Shown here in pieces: positions 49,808 to 59,200 of a stretch of DNA of 64,000 bases. The translations under genes and the position numbers were made by a program. The notes under the pieces were generated by a model. That model was not told the origin of the DNA, searched no databases, and saw only the letters and a program-made list of their open reading frames with translations. Source of the DNA: Corynebacterium nuruki S6-4 (lineage in GTDB: Bacteria > Actinomycetota > Actinomycetes > Mycobacteriales > Mycobacteriaceae). The stretch lies in assembly GCF_007970465.1 (NCBI RefSeq), contig NZ_CP042429.1, positions 868,001 to 932,000 on the forward strand. Reading direction: 5' to 3'. Numbering within the stretch: the stretch's first letter is position 1; each line of letters begins with the position of its first letter.

Positions 49808-50992
49808 TCAGCCGCGCCAGTTCCAACTGTGGTGCGGCGGCCGCCGACCGTCCCCGGCGAGCACCGACTCGAGCTCCGCCCCGAGGATGTGCCAGTTCCA
49901 GGCGTGTTCGGCGTACTCGCGCCCCGCTGCCGCATAGGACGCCGCCCGGGCCGGGTCGTCGAGCAGGTCCGCCACACAGCCCGCGACGGCGGAGACGTCG
50001 GTGCCGTCGACGACATCGCCGGTCACCCCGTCCCGGACGGTCTCCGGGGCACCGCCGCCGTCGCCCGCCACGGTCGGTACACCGCAGGCCTGCGATTCGA
50101 GGAAGACGATGCCCAGCCCCTCCACCGAGAAGCCGCCGGCCTGCGTACGGACCGGCATGGCGAACACGTCACCCGCGCAGTACGCGGCGACCAGGTCGTC
50201 CGCATCGACCGGCCCGGCGACCGTCACCCGGTCGGTGACCCCGAGATCGGCGGCGCGCGTCCGGAGATGGCCCGCGTAGTCGCCGGGACCGACGATCAGC
50301 AGATGGGCGTCCGGGATACGGCGCAGCAGCTCCGGCATCGCCTCGACGAGCGTGTCCTGGCCTTTGCGGGGCACCACGCGGGAGACGCACACCACCACCC
50401 GCCGGTCGGCAATGCCGTACCGCTGCCGGAGGCGCTCACGGCCCGCCGGGTCCGGCCGGAACCGGGTCGCGTCCACTCCCCCGGGCATCGGTTCCCACGC
50501 CACGGTCGGCCCGAAGGCGGCCATGAACCGGCCGCGGGCGTAGCGGGACACGAACGTCAGGCAGTCGACGTTGCGGCCGATGTGCCGCAGGACGCTGCGT
50601 CCGCCCGGCACCATCGACCAGCCGACCTCGTGGCCGTGGGTGGATCCGATGATGCGGCGGGCACCGGCGCGACGGGCCGCCCCCGCCATCAGCGCCATCG
50701 GGGTGGACGAGCCGAACCACACCGTGTCGATGTCGTTGTCGCGGATGAGCCGGGCCATCCGCCGGGCGGTCGCCGGGGTGGGGAGCATGATCCGCCGGGG
50801 CCACCGCACCACCCGGTACGGCACGGCGGCGTCATAGGCGCGGGCGGCCGCGGCGTCCTGCGTCGAAGCGAAGACGGTCAGCCGACCGGGGTCGCGGCGC
50901 TCCAGCTCCGCGCAGTAGTCGCGCAGGTAGCTCTGGATGCCGCCAAAGGTCGGGGGAAAGTCGTTGGTGACCAGCAGGACGCGGTTGCCCAT
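49808..50992 (-). CDS. pimB: GDP-mannose-dependent phosphatidylinositol monomannoside mannosyltransferase PimB'
   Basis: GT4 glycosyltransferase of 394 residues adding the second mannose to the PIM anchor on the cytoplasmic membrane face. TNDFPPTFGGIQSY gives the acceptor loop; VSRVVPRKGQDTL and EGLGIVFLESQACGVPTVAG are the donor-binding parts, with the E-x7-E motif. It matches Rv2188c and corynebacterial PimB' by order. No good ribosome binding site precedes the ATG, which lies 20 bases after the upstream stop. Confidence 0.92.
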   Translation of the reverse strand: MGNRVLLVTNDFPPTFGGIQSYLRDYCAELERRDPGRLTVFASTQDAAAARAYDAAVPYRVVRWPRRIMLPTPATARRMARLIRDNDIDTVWFGSSTPMALMAGAARRAGARRIIGSTHGHEVGWSMVPGGRSVLRHIGRNVDCLTFVSRYARGRFMAAFGPTVAWEPMPGGVDATRFRPDPAGRERLRQRYGIADRRVVVCVSRVVPRKGQDTLVEAMPELLRRIPDAHLLIVGPGDYAGHLRTRAADLGVTDRVTVAGPVDADDLVAAYCAGDVFAMPVRTQAGGFSVEGLGIVFLESQACGVPTVAGDGGGAPETVRDGVTGDVVDGTDVSAVAGCVADLLDDPARAASYAAAGREYAEHAWNWHILGAELESVLAGDGRRPPHHSWNWRG

Positions 50993-51011
50993 GGTGGGAG
51001 CGCGACCGGAC

Positions 51012-52145
51012 TCAGTAGCGCGCGGCGCCGGCGAAGGGCATGCTGTCGACGCCGACGACCTGCACCGGGATGCCGTAGTCGGAGGCGTGGACGACCTTGC
51101 CGTCGCCGATGTACATGCCGACGTGGGTGACGCCAGAGTAGTAGCCGACGATGTCGCCCGGCTGCAGCTCATCACGGCTCACCGGGGTGCCGCCGGAGAC
51201 CTGGGCCTGCGAGGTCCGCGGGATGGACTTGCCCATCTGCTGGTAGGCCCAGTACATCAGTCCGGAGCAGTCGAAGGCGTCCGGGCCGACGGCGCCCCAC
51301 GAGTAGGGTGCTCCGAGTTTGCTCATCGCCGCGCCGACGACGCCACCGCCGATCGCGGACGCCGCGCCGGCCAGGTCGGGGAGCTTCCCGAGGAATTCAT
51401 CGACGTCGACGTCGATGGGGCCGTTACGGTCGACCCACCGCTGCTTCTGGTCGGGGCTCAGGCCGTCGACCGCGGTGGTGATCTCGTTCTTCAGGCCGTC
51501 GAGCTGCGCATTGCGGTCGTCGAGACCCTTCTGCTTCGCGGCGAGGTCGGCGACCTGGAAGTCGGCGGTCGCCTTCGACCGCAGCGCGAGCGACTGCGCG
51601 TCGGCGGCGTCCTGCAGCTGGCTCCGCAGCGCCTCGACCTTCGAGGTGCGGTCGTCGTTGATCGCCGTGACGTAGGCACGCCGGTCGATCGCGTCCTGCG
51701 GGTCCGCGGCGCCGGCCACCGCGGTGACCCGGTCGACGGTCGCACCCCGGTACATCGCCTGCGACAGTTCACTCACCGGGATCCGCGCCTCATCGGCGGC
51801 GGCCCGGGCACGGTCCGCACGACCCTTGTTGGCGTCGACGGCCTTGTTGGCCTCGTCGAGGCGGGCCTTCGCGTCCTCGATCGCCGCGTTGTTCTCCACG
51901 ATCCGGTCGCTGGTCTCCTGCGCCTGCCGGGAGACCTCCTGCAGCCGGTCGAACAGACCGTCCGCGTCCCCGGGCAGTGGCGCAGCGTTCACCGGGTCCG
52001 CGGGGTCAGCCGGGGCTCCCGCGCCCTGCGGGGCAGGATCGGCGACGGCCACACCGCTGCCGACGACAGCGAGGCCGAGACCGATCCCGGCTCCGGCGAC
52101 GACACGACGGGAACGACGCTGAGGGGGGAGAGAATGACGTGACAC
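51012..52145 (-). CDS. NlpC/P60 peptidoglycan endopeptidase (RipC/RipA-like) with coiled coil
   Basis: A secreted hydrolase of 377 residues that cuts peptidoglycan stem peptides during cell separation. Signal peptide with twin Arg/Arg-rich n-region (about 1-36, ending VAVADP), a long coiled coil (about 50-220), and a C-terminal NlpC/P60 domain with DCSGLMYWAY (Cys), THVGMYIGDG (His) and the last polar residue after VVHA. GTG 52145 has GAGG at 9 bases; the frame is open upstream to 52229. A GTGAC-N6-GTAAC pair lies at 52234-52249. Confidence 0.9.
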   Translation of the reverse strand: MSRHSLPPQRRSRRVVAGAGIGLGLAVVGSGVAVADPAPQGAGAPADPADPVNAAPLPGDADGLFDRLQEVSRQAQETSDRIVENNAAIEDAKARLDEANKAVDANKGRADRARAAADEARIPVSELSQAMYRGATVDRVTAVAGAADPQDAIDRRAYVTAINDDRTSKVEALRSQLQDAADAQSLALRSKATADFQVADLAAKQKGLDDRNAQLDGLKNEITTAVDGLSPDQKQRWVDRNGPIDVDVDEFLGKLPDLAGAASAIGGGVVGAAMSKLGAPYSWGAVGPDAFDCSGLMYWAYQQMGKSIPRTSQAQVSGGTPVSRDELQPGDIVGYYSGVTHVGMYIGDGKVVHASDYGIPVQVVGVDSMPFAGAARY

Positions 52146-52233
52146 AGGAAAGTTCCTCTTCAATGTGGTGGACATGAGGTGAGACGGAGAACTGTGGGCG
52201 GCGATGCCGTCACACATATATTGCCACAACAGC

Positions 52234-52249
52234 GTGACCGAAATGTAAC
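52234..52249. promoter_or_regulatory. GTGAC-N6-GTAAC direct repeat (MtrA-like) upstream of the coiled-coil NlpC/P60 gene
   Basis: Two half-sites at 11-base period, spacer CGAAAT, 89 bases upstream of GTG 52145. Confidence 0.5.
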
Positions 52250-52288
52250 CATACGGACATCCGTGTCGGTGCCCCCCGGGACGCCGAA

Positions 52289-52315
52289 GACCGGCGCCCC
52301 GTCGGGACGCCGGTC
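52289..52315 (-). terminator. Hairpin after the short NlpC/P60 gene
   Basis: GACCGGCG and CGCCGGTC form an 8-base stem with an 11-base loop, 30 bases past the stop on the minus strand; no T-tract. Confidence 0.45.
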
Positions 52316-52344
52316 AGAGGTCGTTCAGCCGGTCACGGCAGTGG

Positions 52345-52938
52345 CTAGAAGCGCACCGCGTTGTTGATCGGCATGTAGTCGAGATCGTTGATCTGGACCG
52401 GCTCACCCTCGTTCAGGGCGTGGACGATCTTGTGGTCGCCGATGTAGATGCCGACGTGCGAGGCACCGGCGTAGTAGGACACGATGTCACCGGGCTGCAG
52501 GGCGTCCAGGGAGACCGGGGTGCCGCTGTACGCCTGGGCGTCGGAGGTCCGCGGGATGGACTTGCCGAGCTGGCTGTAGGCCCAGGAGGTCAGGCCGGAG
52601 CAGTCGAAGGCGTCCGGGCCGGTGGCGCCCCAGACGTAGGGCGCGCCCTGCTTGGACAGCGCCTTGTCGGCGATCTGCTGGCCGACCGAGGACGGGGCGG
52701 CGGGCAGGTTGGCCTGCGATGCGACATCGCCGGCGACGGCGTTGACGTCGACACCGGTGTAGTCGCCGGCGGCGGCGATCAGCTCGTCGGGCACCTCCGC
52801 GGAGAAGTCCGTGCCCGGAACCTGAACCGTGGCGGCCTGCGCGGTAGCGGGCAGGGCCACGACGGCGCCCACGCCCACCGCGGCGACAACCACGGCGTTC
52901 CGGCGTGAGTGGTCCTTCGTCAGACTGTGCTTACCCAT
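52345..52938 (-). CDS. nlpC: Short NlpC/P60 family cell-wall hydrolase
   Basis: A secreted hydrolase of 197 residues, probably a D,L-endopeptidase. Signal peptide at residues 1-35 (cleavage near AQA-A), a short linker, and a C-terminal NlpC/P60 domain with catalytic DCSGLTSWAY (Cys) and SHVGIYIGDH (His). It corresponds to corynebacterial NlpC, which is known to be controlled by the MtrAB system. The ATG follows GAAAGGC at 9 bases. The upstream region carries three 11-base-periodic half-sites and further candidate sites. Confidence 0.92.
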   Translation of the reverse strand: MGKHSLTKDHSRRNAVVVAAVGVGAVVALPATAQAATVQVPGTDFSAEVPDELIAAAGDYTGVDVNAVAGDVASQANLPAAPSSVGQQIADKALSKQGAPYVWGATGPDAFDCSGLTSWAYSQLGKSIPRTSDAQAYSGTPVSLDALQPGDIVSYYAGASHVGIYIGDHKIVHALNEGEPVQINDLDYMPINNAVRF

Positions 52939-52994
52939 GAAGATAATGCCTTTCGTGATCGTTGGCGGAGCGCGTATCTCGTTCGCTCCTCAAG

Positions 52995-53021
52995 GTCACG
53001 AGAAGATTACGAAATGGTCAC
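52995..53021 (-). promoter_or_regulatory. Triple GTnAC-type repeat upstream of nlpC (MtrA-like)
   Basis: GTCAC (52995), ATTAC (53006) and GTCAC (53017) are separated by 6 bases each, giving an exact 11-base period, 57-83 bases upstream of the nlpC ATG. Confidence 0.55.
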
Positions 53022-53067
53022 GCTTCGTGTCCAGTCCTGCCGCAAGATTTTTGCGGACCAGTCCCCG

Positions 53068-53089
53068 TTACCGAACCGTTATCGAACCG
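53068..53089. repeat. 11-base direct repeat GTTAC/TCGAACC
   Basis: GTTACCGAACC is followed directly by GTTATCGAACC. The 11-base period matches the neighbouring array. Confidence 0.5.
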
Positions 53090-53142
53090 CAGCACGACTA
53101 CCCCGCCGCGCGTCAGACAACCTCCCCGTTTCACAAAAACCG

Positions 53143-53156
53143 CTGCTGCGCAGCAG
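53143..53156. repeat. 14-base perfect palindrome CTGCTGCGCAGCAG
   Basis: It lies about 205 bases upstream of nlpC; role unknown. Confidence 0.5.
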
Positions 53157-53225
53157 TTTAGCCGGGCCGGTACGGCCGATGCTGCACAGCCTGCACGCTC
53201 CGCCGACGGCAGGCGGATATTTCTA

Positions 53226-53241
53226 TGTGAGTTACATCACA
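53226..53241. promoter_or_regulatory. GlxR/CRP-type binding site TGTGAGTTACATCACA
   Basis: A perfect match to TGTGA-N2-TA-N2-TCACA, the consensus of the corynebacterial cAMP-responsive regulator GlxR. It lies 288 bases upstream of nlpC and 149 bases upstream of the exonuclease gene. Confidence 0.75.
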
Positions 53242-53375
53242 CCGTGGCAGCCGACCGCCCGGCGGTTCCCGCGCGCCCCTTCAGTCACGACCGTAACACA
53301 GCGTCGACCCGTCACCGACGCCCCGCGCCGCCGGTCCCCGCCACCCTCCCGGGCCGTCCTGTCCGGTCGCCCCGC

Positions 53376-53381
53376 TAGAAT
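53376..53381 (+). promoter_or_regulatory. -10 box of exonuclease gene (TAGAAT)
   Basis: TAGAAT 8 bases before GTG 53390, no Shine-Dalgarno sequence; leaderless pattern. Confidence 0.5.
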
Positions 53382-53389
53382 CCGGGACT

Positions 53390-53968
53390 GTGGACCACAG
53401 CTCACCGGAGGACCTCCCCGCGGCACTGCACGACGCGGTCGCCGACTGTGTCGTCATCGACTGCGAGACGACCGGCCTCCACCCCGCCGACGACCGCATC
53501 ATCGAGGTCGCCGCCGTCGCCGTACGGTACGGCCGTGTCGTCGACTCCTTCCACTCCCGCGTCAACCCCGGACAACCACTGCCGCAGATCATCACCGAGC
53601 TCACCGGGCTCCGGGACGATGACCTGGCCACCGCACCGGCGGCCGCCGACATCCTTGTCCCGCTCAGCGACTTCCTCGACGGTCACACGGTCGTCGGGCA
53701 CAACATCGCCTTCGACCTCTCCTTCCTGGCCTCCGAGAGCGCCCGGACCCGCGCGGTGACGTTCCGCACGCCGCCGCATCTCTGCACCGCCGACAGTGCC
53801 CGGACCCTCATCCCCCGCAGCGAGGTCGGACGCTACCGGCTCACGACCCTCGCCGACCGGCTCGATCTCCCCCACCGGCCGTCCCACCGGGCCGCCGGCG
53901 ATGTCCTGGCGACGCTGGACCTGCTCAACCATCTCGACGGTCTGGCCCACCATACCCCGCGTCCCTGA
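53390..53968 (+). CDS. DEDDh 3'-5' exonuclease (DnaQ-like)
   Basis: A stand-alone DnaQ/RNase T-superfamily exonuclease of 192 residues. ExoI motif VIDCETTGL (about residues 22-30), ExoII GHNIAFDLSFL, and ExoIII HRAAGDVLAT are intact. It could proofread, repair or process RNA; it is not the Pol III epsilon subunit by length alone. GTG 53390 is preceded by TAGAAT at 8 bases. Confidence 0.88.
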   Translation: MDHSSPEDLPAALHDAVADCVVIDCETTGLHPADDRIIEVAAVAVRYGRVVDSFHSRVNPGQPLPQIITELTGLRDDDLATAPAAADILVPLSDFLDGHTVVGHNIAFDLSFLASESARTRAVTFRTPPHLCTADSARTLIPRSEVGRYRLTTLADRLDLPHRPSHRAAGDVLATLDLLNHLDGLAHHTPRP

Positions 53969-54257
53969 GCCCGAACGCGTCAGGAACCGCCGTGCCTCCC
54001 TGTGACGACAGAACGAGACGACAGGCCGTCTCCCCCGGCCCGTGTCGGACGGACGGAAAGTCCGGCACAGAGCTGCACCTGGAATCTCTCCGTCGACGTC
54101 ACCGCCGGCCGGACCGGGGCCACGTCCCGGCGGCGTCGTGGCCGTGGCGCGATGTCCCCGAGTCTGCGCCGACGATTCGCCGTGACCGTGGCGACGGACT
54201 GCCGGACTGTCGGCGCATCCCCCGGACGCTCCGCCGGACGCCCCGGGTTGACCCGAG

Positions 54258-54322
54258 TTGACCCGGTTCCGCCGTTTCCGGGGGACAGAACGAGCGTCCG
54301 AATCGGGTCAGCTCGGTACACC
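54258..54322 (+). repeat. REP-like palindromic repeat, copy B
   Basis: Identical to copy A (33619) over its first 29 bases and over a 27-base block at the other end; only 7-10 central bases differ. A second TTGACCC occurs 10 bases before it. Confidence 0.75.
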
Positions 54323-54394
54323 GTCGACATGTCGCACGCATTGCGACCGTTGACCCGGCCACGGCGTCCGGTCCGACAGCGCACCTGTTCGGCC

Positions 54395-54445
54395 GGCAGG
54401 CCAAAACCACGCCGGAGACGGTGGTGAACGACGTTTTGGCCTGCC
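54395..54445. repeat. 13-base inverted repeat between REP-like copies B and C
   Basis: GGCAGGCCAAAAC (54395-54407) pairs with GTTTTGGCCTGCC (54433-54445); the loop is 25 bases. Confidence 0.7.
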
Positions 54446-54507
54446 ATGCCGACGGGTGCGCTGCCACCGGTCGGCCGGTCATCGCGAGGACGTCGTGATG
54501 TCCCGAG

Positions 54508-54571
54508 TTGACCCGGATCGGTCAGTTCCGTCGGACCGGAAACGCAGAATCGGGTCAGCTCAGAACAACGC
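54508..54571 (-). repeat. REP-like palindromic repeat, copy C (inverted, diverged)
   Basis: Read on the minus strand it aligns with A and B: GCTGACCCGATTC, then CGTTTCCGG, GGAAC, and CGGGTCAACTCGG. It forms an inverted pair with copy B. Confidence 0.6.
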
Positions 54572-54652
54572 CGGCCGGGTCGGCAGGTGACACGCCGGCA
54601 AAAGACACGCATATTGACCATGAACGCGGCGTCGTCCCGGCCGCGTCCATGA

Positions 54653-54699
54653 CGGAACCCCCGGTCTCCCGTCGCTGTGACGGGAAACCGGGGGTTCCG
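54653..54699 (-). terminator. Terminator of the qcrB transcript
   Basis: A 13-base outer stem (CGGAACCCCCGGT and complement) with an inner 7-base stem (TCCCGTC/GACGGGA), starting 37 bases past the qcrB stop. Confidence 0.75.
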
Positions 54700-54735
54700 G
54701 GGAGGCTGGGCCCGAGAGGGGCTCAGGGGCGCGGA

Positions 54736-56382
54736 CTACGGGTTCGCGTGACCCTTGTCCTCGAGAGCCTTGCGGTTCGCCTCGTTGAGGTTGCGGAGCA
54801 TCTCGATCTTCTCGTGCTCGTTCTCCTCCTCGATGCGCTCGACCTGCTCGACGATCTCCTCGGGATCCGGGGAGAACAGGCTGCCGCGGCCGGGCTGGCC
54901 GGCGAAGCCGAGCTGGTTCATCTTCTTCGGCACCTGGGCACCCGCGTACTCGAGCGGGATCTGGTGACCGTGCTCGTCGACCGGGCCGATCGGCTGGTGG
55001 ACCTCGATGAAGCCGCCGTTCGGGAGCTGGCGGATCGTGCCGGTCTCGATGCCGTGCTCCAGGACCTCACGGTCGGAGCGCTGCAGACCGACGCAGATGC
55101 GGTAGGTCACGAAGTAGGCGATCGGCGGGGCCAGCAGGAACCCGATGCGTCCGATCCAGGTCATGGCGTTCAGCGAGATCTGGAAGTGCAGGGCGAACAG
55201 GTCGTTACCACCGGAGACCGTCAGGACCAGGTAAGCCACCAGGGCCATCACACCGAGCGAGGTACGCACCGGCACGTCGCGGGGACGCTGCAGCAGGTTG
55301 TGGTGCGCGTTGTCCTTCGTGAAGTGCTGCTCGATGAACGGGTAGGCGAACAGCAGGACCACGAGCAGACCCAGCAGCAGAGCCACCCAGAACACACCCG
55401 GGATGGTGTAGTTGCCGAGGTAGAGCTCCCAGGCCGGCATGATGCGCGCCGCGCCGTCCGTCCAGAGCATGTAGATGTCAGGCTGCGAACCGGCGGAGAC
55501 CTGCGACGGGTTGTACGGGCCCAGGTTCCAGATCGCGTTGATCTGGAACACACCGGCCAGCAGGGCGATGAAGCCGAAGGTGATCAGACCGAAGGACGCC
55601 GAGTGCACGGCGAACACCGGGAGAATACGGGCACCGACGACGTTGCGCTCGGTACGGCCCGGTCCGGGGAACTGGGTGTGCTTCTGGTACCAGACCAGCG
55701 CGAGGTGCGCCGCGATGAGGGCCAGCAGGATCGCCGGGATCAGCAGGACGTGGACGATGTACAGGCGCGGGATGATGATGTCGCCCGGGAAGTCGCCGGC
55801 GAACATGATCCAGTGCAGCCAGGTACCGATGATCGGCAGACCGACGATGATCGCGGACATGATGCGCAGGCCCACGCCGGAGAGCAGGTCGTCCGGGAGG
55901 GAGTAGCCCATGAAGCCCTCGGCCACGGACAGCAGCAGCAGGACGCAGCCGATGATCCAGTTGGCCTCGCGGGGCTTACGGAACGCACCGGTGAAGAAGA
56001 TGCGCAGCATGTGCACCATGATCGACACGGCGAACAGCAGCGCCGCCCAGTGGTGGATCTGGCGGATGAACAGACCACCGCGCACCTCGAAGGAGATGTT
56101 CAGTGCGGTCTCGTAGGCCTTCGACATTTCCACACCGTTGAGCGGTGCGTAGGCGCCGTCGTAGATGACGGTCGACATCGAGGGGTCGAAGAAGAGCGTC
56201 AGGTAGACACCCGACAGCAGCAGGATGATGAAGGCGTACAGCGCGATCTCACCGAGCATGAAGGACCAGTGGCTCGGGAAGACCTTGTTGATCTGCTTCC
56301 GGATGCCGCCCGCCATCGTGTAGCGCTCATCCATGTTGTTCCCCATCTCAGCGAGACGGGAAGGTTTAGTGGTCGTTGTCAT
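54736..56382 (-). CDS. qcrB: Cytochrome bc1 complex cytochrome b subunit
   Basis: Membrane core of the menaquinol:cytochrome c reductase. 548 residues; heme-ligand His pairs lie in [12 protein letters not shown] and later WLHW/VHVLLIP, and the PDDLLS-like loop is present near QP. About 8-9 membrane helices precede a charged C-terminal extension of ~130 residues typical of actinobacterial QcrB, ending in a Glu/Arg-rich coiled coil. The ATG overlaps the qcrA stop by 4 bases. Confidence 0.97.
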   Translation of the reverse strand: MTTTTKPSRLAEMGNNMDERYTMAGGIRKQINKVFPSHWSFMLGEIALYAFIILLLSGVYLTLFFDPSMSTVIYDGAYAPLNGVEMSKAYETALNISFEVRGGLFIRQIHHWAALLFAVSIMVHMLRIFFTGAFRKPREANWIIGCVLLLLSVAEGFMGYSLPDDLLSGVGLRIMSAIIVGLPIIGTWLHWIMFAGDFPGDIIIPRLYIVHVLLIPAILLALIAAHLALVWYQKHTQFPGPGRTERNVVGARILPVFAVHSASFGLITFGFIALLAGVFQINAIWNLGPYNPSQVSAGSQPDIYMLWTDGAARIMPAWELYLGNYTIPGVFWVALLLGLLVVLLFAYPFIEQHFTKDNAHHNLLQRPRDVPVRTSLGVMALVAYLVLTVSGGNDLFALHFQISLNAMTWIGRIGFLLAPPIAYFVTYRICVGLQRSDREVLEHGIETGTIRQLPNGGFIEVHQPIGPVDEHGHQIPLEYAGAQVPKKMNQLGFAGQPGRGSLFSPDPEEIVEQVERIEEENEHEKIEMLRNLNEANRKALEDKGHANP

Positions 56383-57587
56383 GACTGACGCTCCCAGAAT
56401 GCCGGGCCGACGGGCTCGATGAAGTTACCCTTCGCGTACAGGTAACCGTCCTTGTCGACGTTGATGGGCAGCTCGGGCAGGGCCCGGGCCGCAGGACCGA
56501 AGACCGGCTTGCCCCAGTGAAGTGCATCGAACTGCGACTGGTGGCAGGGGCACAGGATCCGGTTGGTCTGCTGCTCGTAGAGGGACGTCGGGCAGCCAAT
56601 GTGGGTGCAGATCTTCGAGTAGGCGTAGTAGTCGCCGTAGTGGAAGTCCTCCTGGCCCTCACGCTGGACCGCCTTCATGGCGTCGCCGTGACGGAGACGG
56701 ATGAGCATGACCGCGTTACGGGGGCCGTGGACGGACTCCATGTGCTCCTCGTAGACGTCCTTGTTCTTGTCGTACCCGGCACCGTCGTTCACCATCTCCT
56801 CGGTGAGGGGGAAGACGGTCTCCATCGCACCGGCGTCGAGATCCTCCGGACGCACGCGCACCAGTCGGGTGACACCCTCGGTGCTGTACTTGCCGTCCTT
56901 CTCCTCGGCGATACCGCCGGTGTCGCGGCCGAGGTAGACCTTCTCGTCGTGCTCGGTGAGCGTCCAGCCGGTGGTCCACAGCGTGCCGTCGCCCTGGATG
57001 CCCATTTTCTTGGTGGGCTTCCACGGGTTCTTCACGATGCCGCCGAGCGGCAGGATGATCGACAGTCCGGCCAGAGCGGCACCGCCGCCGGCCAGACCCA
57101 TGATCACCTTGCGACGACCGAGGGTGGAGGTCTTCCACGCGTCGTTCAGCAGGGCGGTGATCGTCTTGCGGTCGACCTCGGCGGACGGACCGTCGTGACG
57201 GGTCTGGACCGAGATCTCCTCGGGGACGAATTTCTTGGAGTAGTCGACCGCGCCGATGCCCAGGAACAGGATCGACAGGCCGGCCGTCACGCCCAGCAGC
57301 GGCGTGTACAGCGTGTAGGTCCAGAGGCCGTCCTCGGCGAGGTGCTTGTACTGCCACGGCCAGAACAGGTAGATCAGCACGAAGGCGATCCCCATGATCA
57401 CGGACAGGGCGAACCAGAGGCCGACCTTGCGGGCGGCCCGCTTCTCGGCGGGGTCGTTCTCGACCGGGAAGCGTTCCTTGCGGTACGCCACCGTGACGCC
57501 GTCGAGCTCGGTACCCAGGCGGGCGAGCTCGTCGTCGCTCATCGCCTTGAGCTCTTCCTCGGTGTAACTGCTCTTGATCTCACTCAT
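56379..57587 (-). CDS. qcrA: Cytochrome bc1 complex Rieske iron-sulfur subunit
   Basis: 402 residues. The actinobacterial form has three N-terminal membrane helices (about residues 55-75, 90-115 and 160-185), then the Rieske fold with CTHIGC and CPCHQSQF binding the 2Fe-2S cluster via two Cys and two His. The ATG at 57587 overlaps the qcrC stop (ATGA). Confidence 0.97.
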   Translation of the reverse strand: MSEIKSSYTEEELKAMSDDELARLGTELDGVTVAYRKERFPVENDPAEKRAARKVGLWFALSVIMGIAFVLIYLFWPWQYKHLAEDGLWTYTLYTPLLGVTAGLSILFLGIGAVDYSKKFVPEEISVQTRHDGPSAEVDRKTITALLNDAWKTSTLGRRKVIMGLAGGGAALAGLSIILPLGGIVKNPWKPTKKMGIQGDGTLWTTGWTLTEHDEKVYLGRDTGGIAEEKDGKYSTEGVTRLVRVRPEDLDAGAMETVFPLTEEMVNDGAGYDKNKDVYEEHMESVHGPRNAVMLIRLRHGDAMKAVQREGQEDFHYGDYYAYSKICTHIGCPTSLYEQQTNRILCPCHQSQFDALHWGKPVFGPAARALPELPINVDKDGYLYAKGNFIEPVGPAFWERQS

Positions 57588-58504
57588 GACCGGGTTCCAA
57601 TCCACATGGCCGCGCCGATGAGCACGACGATCCCGACGATCCACATCAGCATGCCCTCGGTGACCGGGCCGATCCCGCCGAGACCGTAGCCGCCCTGCGA
57701 CGGGGTCTCCTTGGCGGACTTGATGTACGCGATGATGTCCTTCTTCTCGTCAGCGGAGAGCTGGCGGTCGGAGAACTTCGGCATGTTCTGGGGGCCGGTG
57801 AGCATGGCCTGGTAGATCTCCTGCTCATTGGCGTTGTCCAGCGTCGGCGCGTACTTACCGCCGGACAGCGCGCCACCACGGCCGGTGAAGTTGTGGCAGG
57901 AGGCGCAGTTCAGGCGGAACAGGTCGGAACCGCGGGAGACATCCTGCGGGTCGATCTCGCCGTTGTCGTTGTGCGAGCCGCGCAGCGAGTCCATGGCGAT
58001 GTTGCCGTCCGAGTCCTTCACGATGCCCGGGCCGCCACCGTTGGCGTTGACGTAGGCCGCCAGCGCCAGCGTCTGCTGCTCGTTGAAACGCGCGTCCTTG
58101 CGGGAGGCCTGCGCCTCGTTGCGCTTCATCGGCATACGGCCGGAGTGCACCTGGAAGTACACGGCACCTTCACCGACGCCGACCAGCGACGGACCGCGGT
58201 CCTGCACACCCTGCAGGTTGGCACCGTGGCAGGTGATGCAGGCGACCTCGTAGATGTCCTTGCCCTGGTTGACCATCGAGGCCGCGTCCAGGTCGGCGGT
58301 GGCCGTCTGCGCGTCCGGGGTGACCGCCTGGGCGACCAGGCCGGCACCGGTCAGGCCGAGCCCGAGCGCAACGGCTCCGACCACGACACGGCGTCCCTTA
58401 CGCTTCAAACGCCGCTTCCTGCGGGTTGTGGATGCCTCGGTTGAGGCGGCCGCGGATACGCCGGTCACCGGCTCCTCCGGGCTCATGGGGTTGTTGGTAT
58501 CCAT
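57584..58504 (-). CDS. qcrC: Cytochrome bc1 complex diheme cytochrome c subunit
   Basis: 306 residues, anchored by N- and C-terminal membrane helices. Two CxxCH heme sites are visible: CITCHG (about residue 93) and CASCHN (about residue 198). The diheme form replaces soluble cytochrome c and links bc1 directly to the aa3 oxidase in actinobacteria. It lies 71 bases after ctaE and heads the tightly overlapping qcrCAB genes. Confidence 0.97.
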   Translation of the reverse strand: MDTNNPMSPEEPVTGVSAAASTEASTTRRKRRLKRKGRRVVVGAVALGLGLTGAGLVAQAVTPDAQTATADLDAASMVNQGKDIYEVACITCHGANLQGVQDRGPSLVGVGEGAVYFQVHSGRMPMKRNEAQASRKDARFNEQQTLALAAYVNANGGGPGIVKDSDGNIAMDSLRGSHNDNGEIDPQDVSRGSDLFRLNCASCHNFTGRGGALSGGKYAPTLDNANEQEIYQAMLTGPQNMPKFSDRQLSADEKKDIIAYIKSAKETPSQGGYGLGGIGPVTEGMLMWIVGIVVLIGAAMWIGTRS

Positions 58505-58575
58505 CTTGTCCCTTTAATTCGTCATGTGGAATGCGATGGGCTGACAGCCGACCGTCACGTGTCGGCCGGTTCGGC

Positions 58576-59187
58576 CTACTGGATGAAGTAAATGGTGATC
58601 CACAGGCCGATCCACACCACGTCGACGAAGTGCCAGTAGTACGACACGACGACGGCGGCGGTGGCCTGGGCCGGAGTGAACTTGGACTTCACCGTGCGCA
58701 GCAGCACCACGACGAACGCCAGGACACCGGCGATGACGTGGGCGCCGTGGAAGCCGGTGGTGATGAAGAACACCGACCCGTAGACGCTGCCTCCGATGGT
58801 CGTCCCCTCGTGCACGAGGCTGACGTACTCGTACGCCTGGCCGACGATGAAGATCGTGCCCAGCACGATCGTCAGCGTGTACCACTTCCGCAGGCCGAAC
58901 ACGTCACCCCGCTCGGCGGCGAAGACGCCCCACTGGGCGGTGAAGGACGACGACACCAGGATGACGGTGATCAACAGCGCCCACGGCACGTTGAGGTGCG
59001 TCGGGTGCGTCGGCCAGTCACCCCCGGAGTTCGCCTTCGACACGAAGTACATCGCGAACAGACCCGCGAAGAACATCAATTCCTGGGACAGGAACACAAT
59101 CGTCCCGACGCTGACCATGTTCGGTCGGTTCAGCGTCACGGCACGTTGTGGTGCTGCCATACCTTGGTTTCCAACTGCGCTCGTCAC
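58576..59187 (-). CDS. ctaE: Cytochrome c oxidase subunit III
   Basis: aa3-type oxidase subunit of 203 residues with five membrane helices; conserved [20 protein letters not shown] at the start, [10 protein letters not shown] and [10 protein letters not shown]. The GTG at 59187 gives the usual corynebacterial N-terminus and has CATACT 7 bases upstream with no Shine-Dalgarno sequence; ATG 59160 is less likely. It is first in the ctaE-qcrCAB operon. Confidence 0.96.
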   Translation of the reverse strand: MTSAVGNQGMAAPQRAVTLNRPNMVSVGTIVFLSQELMFFAGLFAMYFVSKANSGGDWPTHPTHLNVPWALLITVILVSSSFTAQWGVFAAERGDVFGLRKWYTLTIVLGTIFIVGQAYEYVSLVHEGTTIGGSVYGSVFFITTGFHGAHVIAGVLAFVVVLLRTVKSKFTPAQATAAVVVSYYWHFVDVVWIGLWITIYFIQ

Positions 59188-59194
59188 GCGTACA

Positions 59195-59200
59195 AGTATG
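59195..59200 (-). promoter_or_regulatory. -10 box of ctaE (CATACT)
   Basis: CATACT on the minus strand 7 bases before GTG 59187; likely leaderless. Confidence 0.4.

Larger units (their letters stand above)
52939..53389. other. nlpC / exonuclease divergent regulatory region (451 bases)
   Basis: No gene. It contains an MtrA-like triple repeat (52995-53021), an 11-base direct repeat GTTACCGAACC/GTTATCGAACC (53068-53089), a small hairpin CCGCAA/TTGCGG near 53040, a 14-base palindrome CTGCTGCGCAGCAG (53143-53156), a perfect GlxR-type site (53226-53241) and the exonuclease -10 box (53376). The length and AT-richer base composition suggest a regulated nlpC promoter with a long upstream segment. Confidence 0.6.
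53969..54735. other. 767-base intergenic region with REP-like inverted pair
   Basis: No credible gene. It contains REP-like copies B and C in opposite orientation (54258-54322 and 54508-54571), a 13-base inverted repeat between them, and the qcrB terminator. Open frames on both strands here read through the repeats and lack ribosome binding sites. Confidence 0.65.

Noticed and set aside
53980..54621. 213-codon minus-strand open frame in the REP-like region
   Set aside because: It reads straight through the repeats, so the similar peptide blocks it contains come from repeated DNA rather than protein conservation; no ribosome binding site.
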